64,000 nucleotides of DNA from Gp1-AA122 sp035631655 (lineage in GTDB: Bacteria; Acidobacteriota; Terriglobia; Terriglobales; Acidobacteriaceae), in NCBI GenBank assembly GCA_035631655.1, contig DASQIH010000080.1, positions 1 through 64,000 on the forward strand. The letters run 5' to 3'. This document shows, piece by piece, positions 1 to 7,322 of the stretch (position 1 is the stretch's first letter; every line of letters begins with the position of its first letter). A program made the translations under genes and the position numbers. The notes below the pieces were generated by a model, which worked only from the letters and a program-made list of their open reading frames with translations, was not told where the DNA came from and did no database searches.

Positions 1-183
1 CCACGTTGCGTCGTTCATAACTTTCAGCTCAAAGATGGCCGATGCACTATCTGCGATCTCGAAGCCGCAGAGCTGAAGGCCCGCGAGGATGCTGCCGCTG
101 CAGCCAAACTGGAGCGCCAACGAGTTGCGAACGCTATCGCAGCCCTTGAACGGCTCGGGCTGTTACGGCGACCGCAACAATAA
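1..183 (+). CDS. C-terminal end of a truncated small protein with a coiled-coil tail
   Basis: An open frame enters from the left edge and stops with TAA at 181-183, leaving 60 residues. It shows a CTICDLE stretch followed by an Ala/Glu/Lys/Arg-rich helix that looks like a coiled coil. The next gene starts 28 bases on behind a strong ribosome site, so the two are probably co-transcribed. The family is not recognised. The position at the end of an integrated element suggests a phage or plasmid accessory protein, but that is inference only. Confidence 0.5.
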   Translation, partial: PRCVVHNFQLKDGRCTICDLEAAELKAREDAAAAAKLERQRVANAIAALERLGLLRRPQQ

Positions 184-198
184 GTTTTGTTTAATTTC

Positions 199-206
199 AA
201 GGAGGT
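199..206 (+). promoter_or_regulatory. Strong Shine-Dalgarno site
   Basis: The bases AAGGAGGT lie five bases before the ATG at 212. This is a near-perfect anti-16S match and suggests the 144-residue product is made at high level, as is usual for phage structural proteins. Confidence 0.8.
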
Positions 207-211
207 AACAA

Positions 212-646
212 ATGGCACTTACGACAACCACCAACATGGCGACCGGTTTGGTCCTGACGCCCGGATCAGTAGGCACCGCCAATCTTCCACAAAAGGAGCC
301 ACTCGGGTTTAACGTCCCTGGTGGACAGCAGATATTCCGAGCGAGATGCATAGTGACCTGTGACACATCGTATCCCACAGGTGGCTATCAGCTCACAGCG
401 GCAATGTTCGGCCTGAACACATTGATCAGCGTGCCCGTGATCGAATCGGAAGTGCAGGCCGGTGTCCGTTGGTCGTCGCTCGATCCAGTCGGCTCGGTTG
501 GCGCGAAGCAGTGGCAGGGCTATGTCACTTCGACGAACTATTTGAAACTGCTCGCACGCGGCAACTCTGTCAGTGGTGCGACCGAAGTAGCGAACCTGAC
601 CAGCGTCAGCAGCTACACTGCACTTCTATCCGTTATTGGCTACTAA
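212..646 (+). CDS. Hypothetical 144-aa protein, possibly phage structural
   Basis: This 144-residue protein is rich in Thr, Ser, Gly and Val and poor in charged residues. It has no signal peptide or membrane segment. The pattern of short alternating hydrophobic stretches suggests a beta-rich fold such as a capsid-decoration or tail protein. The start is fixed by the strong ribosome site at 199-206. It is followed after about 20 bases by another small gene with the same orientation. I do not recognise the family; the structural-protein idea is inference from composition, expression signal and the integrated-element context. Confidence 0.75.
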   Translation: MALTTTTNMATGLVLTPGSVGTANLPQKEPLGFNVPGGQQIFRARCIVTCDTSYPTGGYQLTAAMFGLNTLISVPVIESEVQAGVRWSSLDPVGSVGAKQWQGYVTSTNYLKLLARGNSVSGATEVANLTSVSSYTALLSVIGY

Positions 647-665
647 CACACGAAAGGATAAGACG

Positions 666-1010
666 ATGGCAAAACGAAACTACAATTCCGGCGCTGACAA
701 GGCTGCTGGGAAAATCTATGGCTACGAACACTCAAACGGCGACGCTGACCGAATCGCGGATGCCGCACTCAACGGTGAGTTTTTGAATCCGTCCGACACC
801 ATCGGCATCGTGCCTGAGAAATTCGGCTTGGGCGAATATGTCATTGACAAAAATAGCGGCGTGACCGGCTCAGCGAAGGGCGGACACACTCACGAGGGTG
901 ATGTCGAAGGTGGATCAGGCGAAGTCCGCAACAAGCCTGCAGCCCACGAGCGCCACTCGCTGAAGGACCGCCCGCCTGTTCATGAGCGGGAGTCGTTCAC
1001 CGAAGAGTAA
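666..1010 (+). CDS. Hypothetical hydrophilic 114-aa protein
   Basis: The ATG at 666 is preferred over an in-frame ATG at 636 because AAAGGA lies just before it and because 636 falls inside the previous gene. The 114-residue product is very hydrophilic. The middle is Gly/Asp-rich and the C-terminus (from about residue 75) is rich in His, Glu and Arg, with an HTHEGDVEGG stretch, suggesting disorder. There is no membrane segment or known motif. It belongs to the same small operon as its neighbours on the integrated element; function unknown. Confidence 0.65.
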   Translation: MAKRNYNSGADKAAGKIYGYEHSNGDADRIADAALNGEFLNPSDTIGIVPEKFGLGEYVIDKNSGVTGSAKGGHTHEGDVEGGSGEVRNKPAAHERHSLKDRPPVHERESFTEE

Positions 1011-1017
1011 CGCTCTG

Positions 1018-1206
1018 ATGTCGGACAGTGTGTTGTACGACAGGTATTGCCAGTTCTGTGCCCGCCTAGGGATCAGGCCTGCTGATCCCCGCACGTGGCA
1101 CAAGGTGACCTCTGGCATCAAAGAGCACTGGCGACAGCTCGGGGTGATCGTGCCAATGGGTTACTACCACGAAGCCGGAAGGATTCGGGCAGCCCATTGC
1201 GAATGA
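1018..1206 (+). CDS. Hypothetical 62-aa protein
   Basis: A 62-residue product starting at ATG 1018, eight bases after the previous stop; an in-frame ATG at 982 would overlap the upstream gene. The protein has a YCQFCARLG stretch near the N-terminus and a basic, aromatic-rich body. No family is recognised. Close spacing to the gene before it supports co-transcription as part of the same accessory operon. Confidence 0.5.
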   Translation: MSDSVLYDRYCQFCARLGIRPADPRTWHKVTSGIKEHWRQLGVIVPMGYYHEAGRIRAAHCE

Positions 1207-1237
1207 CTGGCAGCGTTCTACCATCTGCAGCCAACCC

Positions 1238-1396
1238 TCAATCATTCTTCCTGTAGAACATCATATAAAGCAGGTAGCTGGCGACTAGGAATACCCATGC
1301 TGGCCAAAAACGTGCATTGTGTGCGTATGTCCAAAAGCCAAAGACAATCACGATTACCCACAGCGCGATCTTGCTGAAGTTATCGCTTTTGCTCAT
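1238..1396 (-). CDS. Small two-helix membrane protein
   Basis: The likely start is the ATG at 1396, giving 52 residues; the frame stays open to 1663 but that part has no membrane-protein character and overlaps the divergent gene. Two hydrophobic helices (about residues 9-25 and 31-47) are joined by a short AHNARFWP turn, and the C-terminus is basic (YRKND). A small membrane protein of unknown role, such as a holin-like or regulatory peptide of the integrated element, would fit. No ribosome site is obvious, so confidence is moderate. Confidence 0.5.
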   Translation of the reverse strand: MSKSDNFSKIALWVIVIVFGFWTYAHNARFWPAWVFLVASYLLYMMFYRKND

Positions 1397-1425
1397 CGGT
1401 TGTGACAGTCTCCCGAAATAGTAAA

Positions 1426-1830
1426 ATGCACGCTGTGAACTGGCGGACGGTGCTGTCATTTCTCCATAGTTGGCAGTGGCTAATTGCAGCAATGGTTGCA
1501 GCCATACCCACCATCTATTACGGCCCGAGAAAAGTGCTGGAAACCTGGGACTGGTACCTAGATCGTTTCCGCGATCAGCCCATCCTGGACGTAATGCGTG
1601 ATCGAAAGCTACTGCCGCAGCATCTCCTCGTACCCTTGCAGCCAGCTCTGGGGCCGTCGTCACCCGCCGTTACGCAGAATACACTGATCATCCAAGAAGG
1701 GACGTACAGCGTGGGAGACCTAGCCCCCCTATTACACAGAAGCCATCATTCAATCGGAAAATCCCTTCGCCGCTTACGAGCACAAGGGAAGGTTGAGTTG
1801 TATGGGGGCGGATTCAGGTTGAGAGAATAG
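1426..1830 (+). CDS. Membrane-anchored protein with winged-helix-like C-terminus
   Basis: From ATG 1426 the product has 134 residues; a GTG at 1402 is an alternative. An N-terminal hydrophobic helix (about residues 13-33) is followed by a basic linker. The C-terminal 40 residues (YSVGDLAPLLHRSHHSIGKS and onward) resemble a winged helix-turn-helix with a terminal beta wing. Such an arrangement would fit a membrane-tethered regulator. It is the last gene before the attachment-site region. Family not recognised; the HTH call is by eye. Confidence 0.55.
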   Translation: MHAVNWRTVLSFLHSWQWLIAAMVAAIPTIYYGPRKVLETWDWYLDRFRDQPILDVMRDRKLLPQHLLVPLQPALGPSSPAVTQNTLIIQEGTYSVGDLAPLLHRSHHSIGKSLRRLRAQGKVELYGGGFRLRE

Positions 1831-2706
1831 ACGCATTCCCGTTCCGCATACGACGGCTACCACGGAGACAACATCGCCGTCGCCAAGTGTTCCCAAGCGA
1901 CGGCGCGTTGGATGTACCACTGCGGGTACAAGGAGAGAGAATTGCCGGAACTCTACCCTGACCATCGCCAGATGCCTAGATGACCGAGGTAACGGAGCCT
2001 CGATTACCGCTGCGCGCCTGCGTCCAGGCTGCCCGCTGGCGCGTCGCTGGCCCTAGGGTGACCCTTCCCTACCATAAGTTTTTCTAATGGCCCTATAAGT
2101 TTGACACGAGCCGTGTACCTCGCGTGTACCTCAGATTGGCAATTCAGGCCATTTTAGCGAATCTGGCGATTCGTAGAATCAATAACTTACATATTATCAG
2201 TGTGGCTCGATAGTTCGACTCCCGCCGCCTCCACCATTCTAGAACTCGCACAGACACTCTGAGGGAAATACTCGACTTCATTGCTGTGAGGTTGTTGACC
2301 CGGGCTCGCCACCTTGGCGGTGGCAGCGTTTTTCTATCCGTCCAACTTGCGCTTAGGCTTGCGCTTGCGAAGGAAGATGCGCCTTTCGGCACGATTCATC
2401 TTACGGCCAACAGCTTCACGAAATATGCTCTCGATGGGAGTTTCCACACGCTTGCGGCGAGATTTCTTACGGGGGCACATCTGGCACCCGCGATCTTCCG
2501 CGTTCGCCTGACACCTGAATGATAGGCGCCCAAGACAGTCGGAGCCATGAGGGATATCACTGTTTATGGTGATAGTGAACCGGGTAAATGTTGGCGTGTT
2601 CTGTGATGATCTGGGTTTATTATGTGACCTGTCTCCGTGCTGCATTGCCGAGGATAGAGGCATCGGCCTTGCAGCATTCAGACGATTCTTTTTCGGGGCT
2701 GATGCC
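1831..2706. other. Gene-poor region around the integration boundary
   Basis: No convincing gene lies in these 876 bases. Features seen: CGTGTACCTC twice in tandem (2112-2121 and 2123-2132), two ATAAGTTT-like words near 2073-2102 that could be integrase arm sites, and the tmRNA-like 3' end at 2213-2236. A minus-strand frame at 2334-2744 encodes a Lys/Arg-rich tail with a CQMCPRKK stretch, but it has no good start or ribosome site. Confidence 0.5.
2213..2236 (+). other. attR-like copy of a tmRNA (ssrA) 3' end
   Basis: The 24 bases from 2213 to 2236 read as the T-loop, T-stem 3' strand, acceptor strand and ACCA of a tmRNA-type gene (GTTCGACTCCCGCC, then GCCTCCACCA). The bases before it (CGATA) cannot pair with the T-stem strand, and no tmRNA 5' end lies upstream. 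It is therefore a fragment, as left by site-specific integration into the 3' end of ssrA or a tRNA. The element lies to its left and the chromosome to its right. A tRNA rather than tmRNA origin is possible. Confidence 0.7.
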
Positions 2707-2916
2707 ATGGTCAACCACCACCCTCCTCCTCGGAGACCGCGCAAATCAATCAGAGAGCTTCATGCGGAATTTCGGGGCTTATATACCAGAGTCGCCAGAA
2801 AAGCAGGGGTCGATCCTTCCTACGTCAGTCGTGTAGCGCGAGGCGAGCGTAAATCCGAGCAGATCGAGGAACTGCTCCGCTCGGAACTGAAGAGGATTCT
2901 GAAGGATTTCATTTAA
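2707..2916 (+). CDS. Small Cro/XRE-like helix-turn-helix protein
   Basis: The likely start is ATG 2707 (69 residues); the frame is open from 2566 but the extra N-terminus looks non-coding. The core (RVARKAGVDPSYVSRVARGE) fits an XRE-type helix-turn-helix in which the second helix would contact DNA. The N-terminus is short, proline-rich and basic, and the C-terminus is an amphipathic helix that may dimerise. It is a single gene just right of the integration boundary. Target and role are unknown. Confidence 0.7.
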   Translation: MVNHHPPPRRPRKSIRELHAEFRGLYTRVARKAGVDPSYVSRVARGERKSEQIEELLRSELKRILKDFI

Positions 2917-3067
2917 CCAGCAGGCGTACCAGACGCCATCAAAAATGTTGCTATCGGCATGATCGACCTCCACCACTGTCCAGCACGCGCAACCGCAGAT
3001 TCTGTATTGACACTGGAGGCTTCTGCCGTTGAGAGCGCTAGTGCCAACCCATGCTGCGATCAAGCTC

Positions 3068-4387
3068 CTACACCAGTTTGCCGGCGCCTGCCAGATTCCG
3101 TTGCAGCGTCTTCTGATCGAGCTCTTTTTCCCAACGCGCCACAACCAGCGTCGCGACCCCGTTCCCGATCATGTTGACCAACGCGCGGAACATGCTCATG
3201 AAGCGATCGATTCCCAAAATTAAAGCCATGCCTGCCACCGGGATCGTAGGAATAACGAGCAGTGTGCCGACCAACGCGATGAACGATGCGCCTTGCACGC
3301 CGCTGGCTCCCTTCGAGGTCAGAATAGCGACGGCGAAAATCGTGAGCTGCTGCATCAGGCTCAAGTGCGTATTGGTTGCTTGCGCCACAAACAGCGCGGC
3401 CAGCGTCATGTACAGGCTGGTGCCATCGGTGTTGAACGTATAGCCGGTCGGCACTACCAATCCCACCAGAGATTTCGAGCAGCCCAGCTTCTCCAGCTTC
3501 GCCATCAACGTGGGCAATGCAATTTCCGAGGAACTGGTGGCCAGCACCAGCAGGATCTCGTCTTTGATATAGGACAGGAAGCGGAGGATGCCAAAGCCCG
3601 CTACACGCGCAATTGCCCCTAATATGATCAGCACAAACAGAATGGAAGTGACATAGAAAGTGCCGATCAGCTTGCCCAGCGGGCCGAGCGAGGCGATACC
3701 ATATTTTCCGACCGTGAAGGCCATTGCGCCAAAGGCGCCGATAGGAGCAAATCTCATAAGAATATTTACGACGCCGAAAACCGCGTGCGTGAGCGCATCG
3801 AACAGTTCCACCAGCGGCTTGCAGCGGGGGCCCACCGCCGACAAGGCGAAGCCAAACAAGATCGAGACCAGCAGCACCTCCAGGATGTCGCCCTTGGCGA
3901 AAGCATCCACCACGGTGTGCGGGATGATGTGCATGAGAAATTCGGTCACGCTCTGCGCCTTAGCCTGGCCGGCATAATCGGAGACAGCTTTCGCATCCAG
4001 CGTGGCCGGATTAGCGTTGAATCCATTGCCCGGACGCACTACATTGCCCACGACCAGCCCAATCAGAAGAGCCACGGTAGATACAACTTCGAAGTAGACC
4101 AGAGCTTTGCCGCCCACGCGTCCGACCTTCTTCATGTCCTCCATGCCAGCGATGCCGGACACCACCGTGCAGAAAATGATTAGCGTGATGATCATCGTGA
4201 TCAGCCGGATGAAGGCATCGCCCAACGGCTTCATGGCGATTGCTCTGTCCGGGCTCAGATAACCCAGGACAATCGCGACGCCTATGGCGAGCAGCACTTG
4301 GGCCCACAAGCTGGTGTAGAACGGCCGCTTGCGCAAGCCTGGCTCAGCCGCCGGAACAACCGGCTGCGTAGCGCCGAAAGTCGCCAT
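3068..4387 (-). CDS. dctA: C4-dicarboxylate:cation symporter, DctA family
   Basis: This 439-residue membrane protein belongs to the DAACS (SLC1-like) symporters that import succinate, fumarate, malate or related acids. It has about eight helices plus re-entrant loops, a serine-rich loop (ATSSSEIALPTLMAK, around residue 285), a GYTFNTDGTSLY motif and the ASGVQGASFIALV substrate region, all typical of DctA/GltP. ATG 4387 is preferred over the upstream frame start because GCGGAGGT lies just before it. It is divergent from a GntR/FCD regulator and has a matching operator at 4420-4438, so regulation by that protein is likely. Exact substrate cannot be read from sequence. Confidence 0.9.
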   Translation of the reverse strand: MATFGATQPVVPAAEPGLRKRPFYTSLWAQVLLAIGVAIVLGYLSPDRAIAMKPLGDAFIRLITMIITLIIFCTVVSGIAGMEDMKKVGRVGGKALVYFEVVSTVALLIGLVVGNVVRPGNGFNANPATLDAKAVSDYAGQAKAQSVTEFLMHIIPHTVVDAFAKGDILEVLLVSILFGFALSAVGPRCKPLVELFDALTHAVFGVVNILMRFAPIGAFGAMAFTVGKYGIASLGPLGKLIGTFYVTSILFVLIILGAIARVAGFGILRFLSYIKDEILLVLATSSSEIALPTLMAKLEKLGCSKSLVGLVVPTGYTFNTDGTSLYMTLAALFVAQATNTHLSLMQQLTIFAVAILTSKGASGVQGASFIALVGTLLVIPTIPVAGMALILGIDRFMSMFRALVNMIGNGVATLVVARWEKELDQKTLQRNLAGAGKLV

Positions 4388-4419
4388 TGAAGACCTCCGC
4401 AAGTCTGCCCAATCCACGA

Positions 4420-4438
4420 TGGTCCGACAGCTATACCA
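4420..4438. promoter_or_regulatory. Candidate GntR/FCD operator O1 (dctA side)
   Basis: TGGTCC-N7-ATACCA, an imperfect copy of the 19-base palindrome at 4572-4590. It lies about 33 bases upstream of the dctA start, where a repressor would cover the promoter or leader. Confidence 0.55.
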
Positions 4439-4571
4439 CTAGCTAGGAGCTACTGTCAATGGCGAATTCACAGTCGTTGCCAGTAACTGCCCTCTGTACA
4501 GATTATTAGCTCGTCCCAGCGGCTAATCTGGTTCCGAGTTATCCGCGTGCTTGACCAAGGTTCACATCTGA

Positions 4572-4590
4572 TGGTATAAGTGTCATACCA
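4572..4590. promoter_or_regulatory. Candidate GntR/FCD operator O2, perfect palindrome
   Basis: TGGTAT-N7-ATACCA is a perfect inverted repeat, followed by a further TATACCA half-site at 4592-4598. It lies in the divergent intergenic region about 110 bases before the regulator start. Size and symmetry fit FadR/GntR-family operators. Confidence 0.65.
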
Positions 4591-4646
4591 CTATACCAAG
4601 TGCTAGAGGCTGATCACAACCCGCAATTGCGCAGTACTATGGTCTC

Positions 4647-4665
4647 CGGTATAGTAGCCAGACCA
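4647..4665. promoter_or_regulatory. Candidate GntR/FCD operator O3
   Basis: CGGTAT-N7-AGACCA, a third, weaker copy with the same 19-base spacing. If the regulator starts at GTG 4699 this copy sits in its leader, consistent with autoregulation. Confidence 0.45.
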
Positions 4666-4698
4666 TCACCACCTCGCGCCGATGGTGGGAGTAGGTTC

Positions 4699-5427
4699 GT
4701 GTACAAGACCGTCAGGGCATCACGACTGTACGAGCAAATCGTGCAGCAGATCGAGGCTTCCATTCTCAAAGGCACCCTGAAGCCTGGGGATCAACTGCCT
4801 GCCGAACGTGAACTCGCCCAGCAATTTGGCGTCAGCCGGACAGCTATCCGGGAAGCGGTCAAGGCACTGCGTGAAAAAGGCTTGGTCGAAGCCTACTCCG
4901 GCCGTGGAACGTTTATCACCAACGGTACCTCGCAGGCAATCCGCCAATCACTCGACCTCCTGGTGAAGATAGGTCAGCCGGAAGGATCTGCACACCTCGT
5001 CGAGGTGCGGGAAATTCTCGAACCTGAAATTGCTGCGCTGGCTGCCGGCCGCGCCGACGACCAGGATCGGGACGCGTTACGGGAAGCAGTTGCCGTGATG
5101 GACCGCGCGCGCCAGGATTCTGACGCCTTCATCGAAGCCGATCTTGATTTCCATCTCTCGCTCGCGGAAGCAGCCGCCAACCCCATCATCCTCTCGTTGA
5201 TTGATTCGATTGTGGGATTGTTGCGCGAACAGCGGATGCGGACCTTCTATGTGCAAGGCGGCCCGGAGCGCGGCCAGTATCACCATAACCGTATTCTGGA
5301 AGCCATCGAGCAGCGCGACCCTGATAAGGCTCGCGAGTATATGCGTGCTCACTTGCAGCAAGTTCGCCGGGACTCGCAGGTTACACCTGCCGGGCAGGAG
5401 TCCTCCCTTTCGAAGTCCAGCTCGTAG
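4699..5427 (+). CDS. GntR-family transcriptional regulator with FCD domain
   Basis: The protein has an N-terminal winged helix (about residues 8-72, with PAERELAQQFGVSRTAIREA as the DNA-reading part) and a C-terminal FCD ligand domain. The FCD metal/ligand residues are visible as DLDFHLSLAEAAAN and two later His positions (YHHNRIL, AHLQQV). The start is uncertain: GTG 4600 and ATG 4639 are in frame, but GTG 4699 has GGAG seven bases before it and begins close to the family N-terminus (242 residues). It probably represses the divergent transporter and the downstream oxoacid-dehydrogenase operon in response to an organic acid; the ligand is not known. Confidence 0.88.
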   Translation: MYKTVRASRLYEQIVQQIEASILKGTLKPGDQLPAERELAQQFGVSRTAIREAVKALREKGLVEAYSGRGTFITNGTSQAIRQSLDLLVKIGQPEGSAHLVEVREILEPEIAALAAGRADDQDRDALREAVAVMDRARQDSDAFIEADLDFHLSLAEAAANPIILSLIDSIVGLLREQRMRTFYVQGGPERGQYHHNRILEAIEQRDPDKAREYMRAHLQQVRRDSQVTPAGQESSLSKSSS

Positions 5428-5445
5428 TTCTGGAGACAGTGACAG

Positions 5446-6327
5446 ATGGCCAATCTTGGATTTATCGGTCTCGGGGTGATGGGCAGCCAGATGGTGGACC
5501 GCTTGCTCGGCAAGGGCCACACCGTGACCGGCTACAACCGCACTCGCACCAAGGCGGAATGGCTGATCCAACGCGGCATGAAGTGGGCGGATTCCCCGCG
5601 CGCCGTGGCTTCTGCCGCCGACGTGACTTTTGCCATGGTGACCAACTCGGCTGCGATTTCTGCTGTCACCGATGGACCCGACGGGCTGCTCGCAGGTCTT
5701 AGCAAAGGCAAAATCTTCGTTGACATGAGCACCGTGAGTCCCGCCGTCAGTCGCGCCCTTGCCGCCAAAGTGCGGGAAAAGGGCGCGGACATGGTGGACT
5801 CGCCCGTGTCTGGCAGCGTAGTCACCCTGCAAGCAGGAAAGTTATCGGTAATGGTCGGCGGACGTCGCGAAACTTTCGAGCGTGTGAAGCCTCTGCTGCA
5901 GGACATCGGACCGAAGGTGACCTACGTCGGCGAGAACGGCCTGGCACTTTCGATGAAAATCGCGATCAATCTCAGTCTCGCCAGTCAAATGCTTGCCTTT
6001 TCCGAAGGCGTGTTGCTGGCGGAAAAGAGTGGCATCGCCCGCGAAACTGCGGTCGACGTCCTTACGCATAGCGCCATAGCCTCCCCCATGGTGCAATACC
6101 GCGGCCCCTTCGTGCTGCAGCAGCCGCCTGAGGCCTGGTTTGACGTGAACATGATGCAAAAGGACCTGTTGCTCGCCCTGGAGATGGGCCGCCAGCTTGA
6201 TGTTCCATTGCCGACGACCGCCATCTGCAACGAGTTCCTCACCGCCGCTCGCGGCATGGGAATGGCCAAGAAGGATTTCGCAGTGATGTTTGATGTGTTA
6301 GCTCGGATGTCCGGAGTACAAGAATGA
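5446..6327 (+). CDS. NAD(P)-dependent beta-hydroxyacid dehydrogenase (3-hydroxyisobutyrate dehydrogenase family)
   Basis: This 293-residue protein matches the 3-hydroxyisobutyrate/tartronate-semialdehyde reductase family, which oxidises beta-hydroxyacids to semialdehydes. The dinucleotide site is GFIGLGVMG at residues 5-13. The substrate motif reads DSPVSGS (about 118-124), and the catalytic lysine lies in GLALSMKIAINLS (about 172). It starts 18 bases after the regulator stop and overlaps the next gene by four bases (ATGA), so it is the first enzyme of the operon. The substrate is unknown; 3-hydroxyisobutyrate, glycerate or a longer analogue are possible. Its product could feed the oxoacid dehydrogenase encoded next. 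Confidence 0.88.
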   Translation: MANLGFIGLGVMGSQMVDRLLGKGHTVTGYNRTRTKAEWLIQRGMKWADSPRAVASAADVTFAMVTNSAAISAVTDGPDGLLAGLSKGKIFVDMSTVSPAVSRALAAKVREKGADMVDSPVSGSVVTLQAGKLSVMVGGRRETFERVKPLLQDIGPKVTYVGENGLALSMKIAINLSLASQMLAFSEGVLLAEKSGIARETAVDVLTHSAIASPMVQYRGPFVLQQPPEAWFDVNMMQKDLLLALEMGRQLDVPLPTTAICNEFLTAARGMGMAKKDFAVMFDVLARMSGVQE

Positions 6328-7322
6328 CAACCGCCGCCCAGCGTCCCGAGGCCGACTCCAAAGTGACAGTCGAGCGGTGGATTCGCGCTTACCGAAGGAT
6401 GGTGAGCATTCGCCTGTTCGAGGAGCAGGTCAACGACCTCTATACCCGCGCCCTGATGCCCGGACTCGCCCATCTCTATATCGGAGAGGAAGCCGTTGCT
6501 GTCGGAATCTGCGAGACGCTTCGTCCCGATGATTACATCACCAGCACGCATCGCGGTCACGGACACTGTCTCGCCAAGGGAGCTTCGCCCGACCGAATGT
6601 TTGCGGAGCTGCTAGGCAAGGAAGCCGGTTATTGCCGTGGCAAAGGCGGGTCGATGCACATTGCCGACCCCGCCACCGGCAATCTCGGCGCTAACGCCAT
6701 CGTCGCAGGCAGTGTTGGCATAGCCACAGGAGCAGCATTTTCCGCCAAACAACTGCGTGACGGACGAGTTGCAGTTTGTTTCTTTGGCGAAGGAGCCCTC
6801 GGACAGGGTGTCCTCTACGAAGTCATGAACCTGGCTCAACTGTGGAAGTTGCCGGTCATTTATGCCTGCGAGAACAATCTTTATAACGAATACACGCACT
6901 ATTCGGAAACGACGGCGGGTGAGATCACAGCGCGTGGAACTGCCTTTGGGCTGCACACAGAGGCCGTTGACGGTCAGGACGTGCGAGCTGTTTACGCTAC
7001 TGCCACTCGACTGGTCGAGCGCGCTCGACGTGGAGAAGGTCCTGCCTTTCTCCTCTGCAATACCTATCGCTACCACGGACACCACGTCGGCGACATCAAT
7101 CGCGACTATTACCGCTCAAAAGAGGAAGAGCGGCGCTGGAAAGACGAGCGTGACCCGATCAAGCTGCTCACCGACTGGCTACTCGGCCAAAAGCTGGTGG
7201 ATCAGGCGCTCCTCGATCGCATTCTCTCCGAGGCGAGATCCGAGATTGAAGCTGCGGTAAAGTTTGCCATCGATGCGCCCTATCCTCGCCCGGAGGAGGT
7301 ACAAGAGGACGTTTATGCCTGA
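6324..7322 (+). CDS. Thiamine-diphosphate 2-oxoacid/acetoin dehydrogenase E1, alpha subunit
   Basis: A 332-residue E1 alpha subunit of a 2-oxoacid dehydrogenase complex of the PdhA/AcoA type. The ThDP/Mg site is the GEGALGQG...NN motif (about residues 154-184; Glu in place of the usual Asp, as in many members). GHGHCLAKG and RGKGGSMHIAD are typical of the active-site loop region. It overlaps the dehydrogenase before it by four bases and the E1 beta gene after it by eight. With E1 beta and the E2 at 9833 it would decarboxylate a 2-oxo acid or acetoin and transfer the acyl group to lipoate. The substrate cannot be deduced. Confidence 0.9.
   Translation: MTTAAQRPEADSKVTVERWIRAYRRMVSIRLFEEQVNDLYTRALMPGLAHLYIGEEAVAVGICETLRPDDYITSTHRGHGHCLAKGASPDRMFAELLGKEAGYCRGKGGSMHIADPATGNLGANAIVAGSVGIATGAAFSAKQLRDGRVAVCFFGEGALGQGVLYEVMNLAQLWKLPVIYACENNLYNEYTHYSETTAGEITARGTAFGLHTEAVDGQDVRAVYATATRLVERARRGEGPAFLLCNTYRYHGHHVGDINRDYYRSKEEERRWKDERDPIKLLTDWLLGQKLVDQALLDRILSEARSEIEAAVKFAIDAPYPRPEEVQEDVYA

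Noticed and set aside
1803..2236. Possible complete tmRNA gene from GGGGGCG at 1804 to CCACCA at 2236
   Set aside because: The acceptor bases could pair, but the conserved GATTCGACGG near the 5' end is missing, the T-stem 5' strand does not pair, and the 5' part lies inside a coding region. Only the 3' fragment is supported.
2334..2744. 136-codon minus-strand frame with basic C-terminus
   Set aside because: No ribosome site, poor N-terminal sequence and overlap with the likely HTH gene start region; composition looks like chance reading of GC-rich DNA.
5077..5832. Long minus-strand frame opposite the regulator and dehydrogenase genes
   Set aside because: It lies wholly antisense to two genes with clear family motifs and contains His/Gly/Arg-rich sequence typical of shadow frames.
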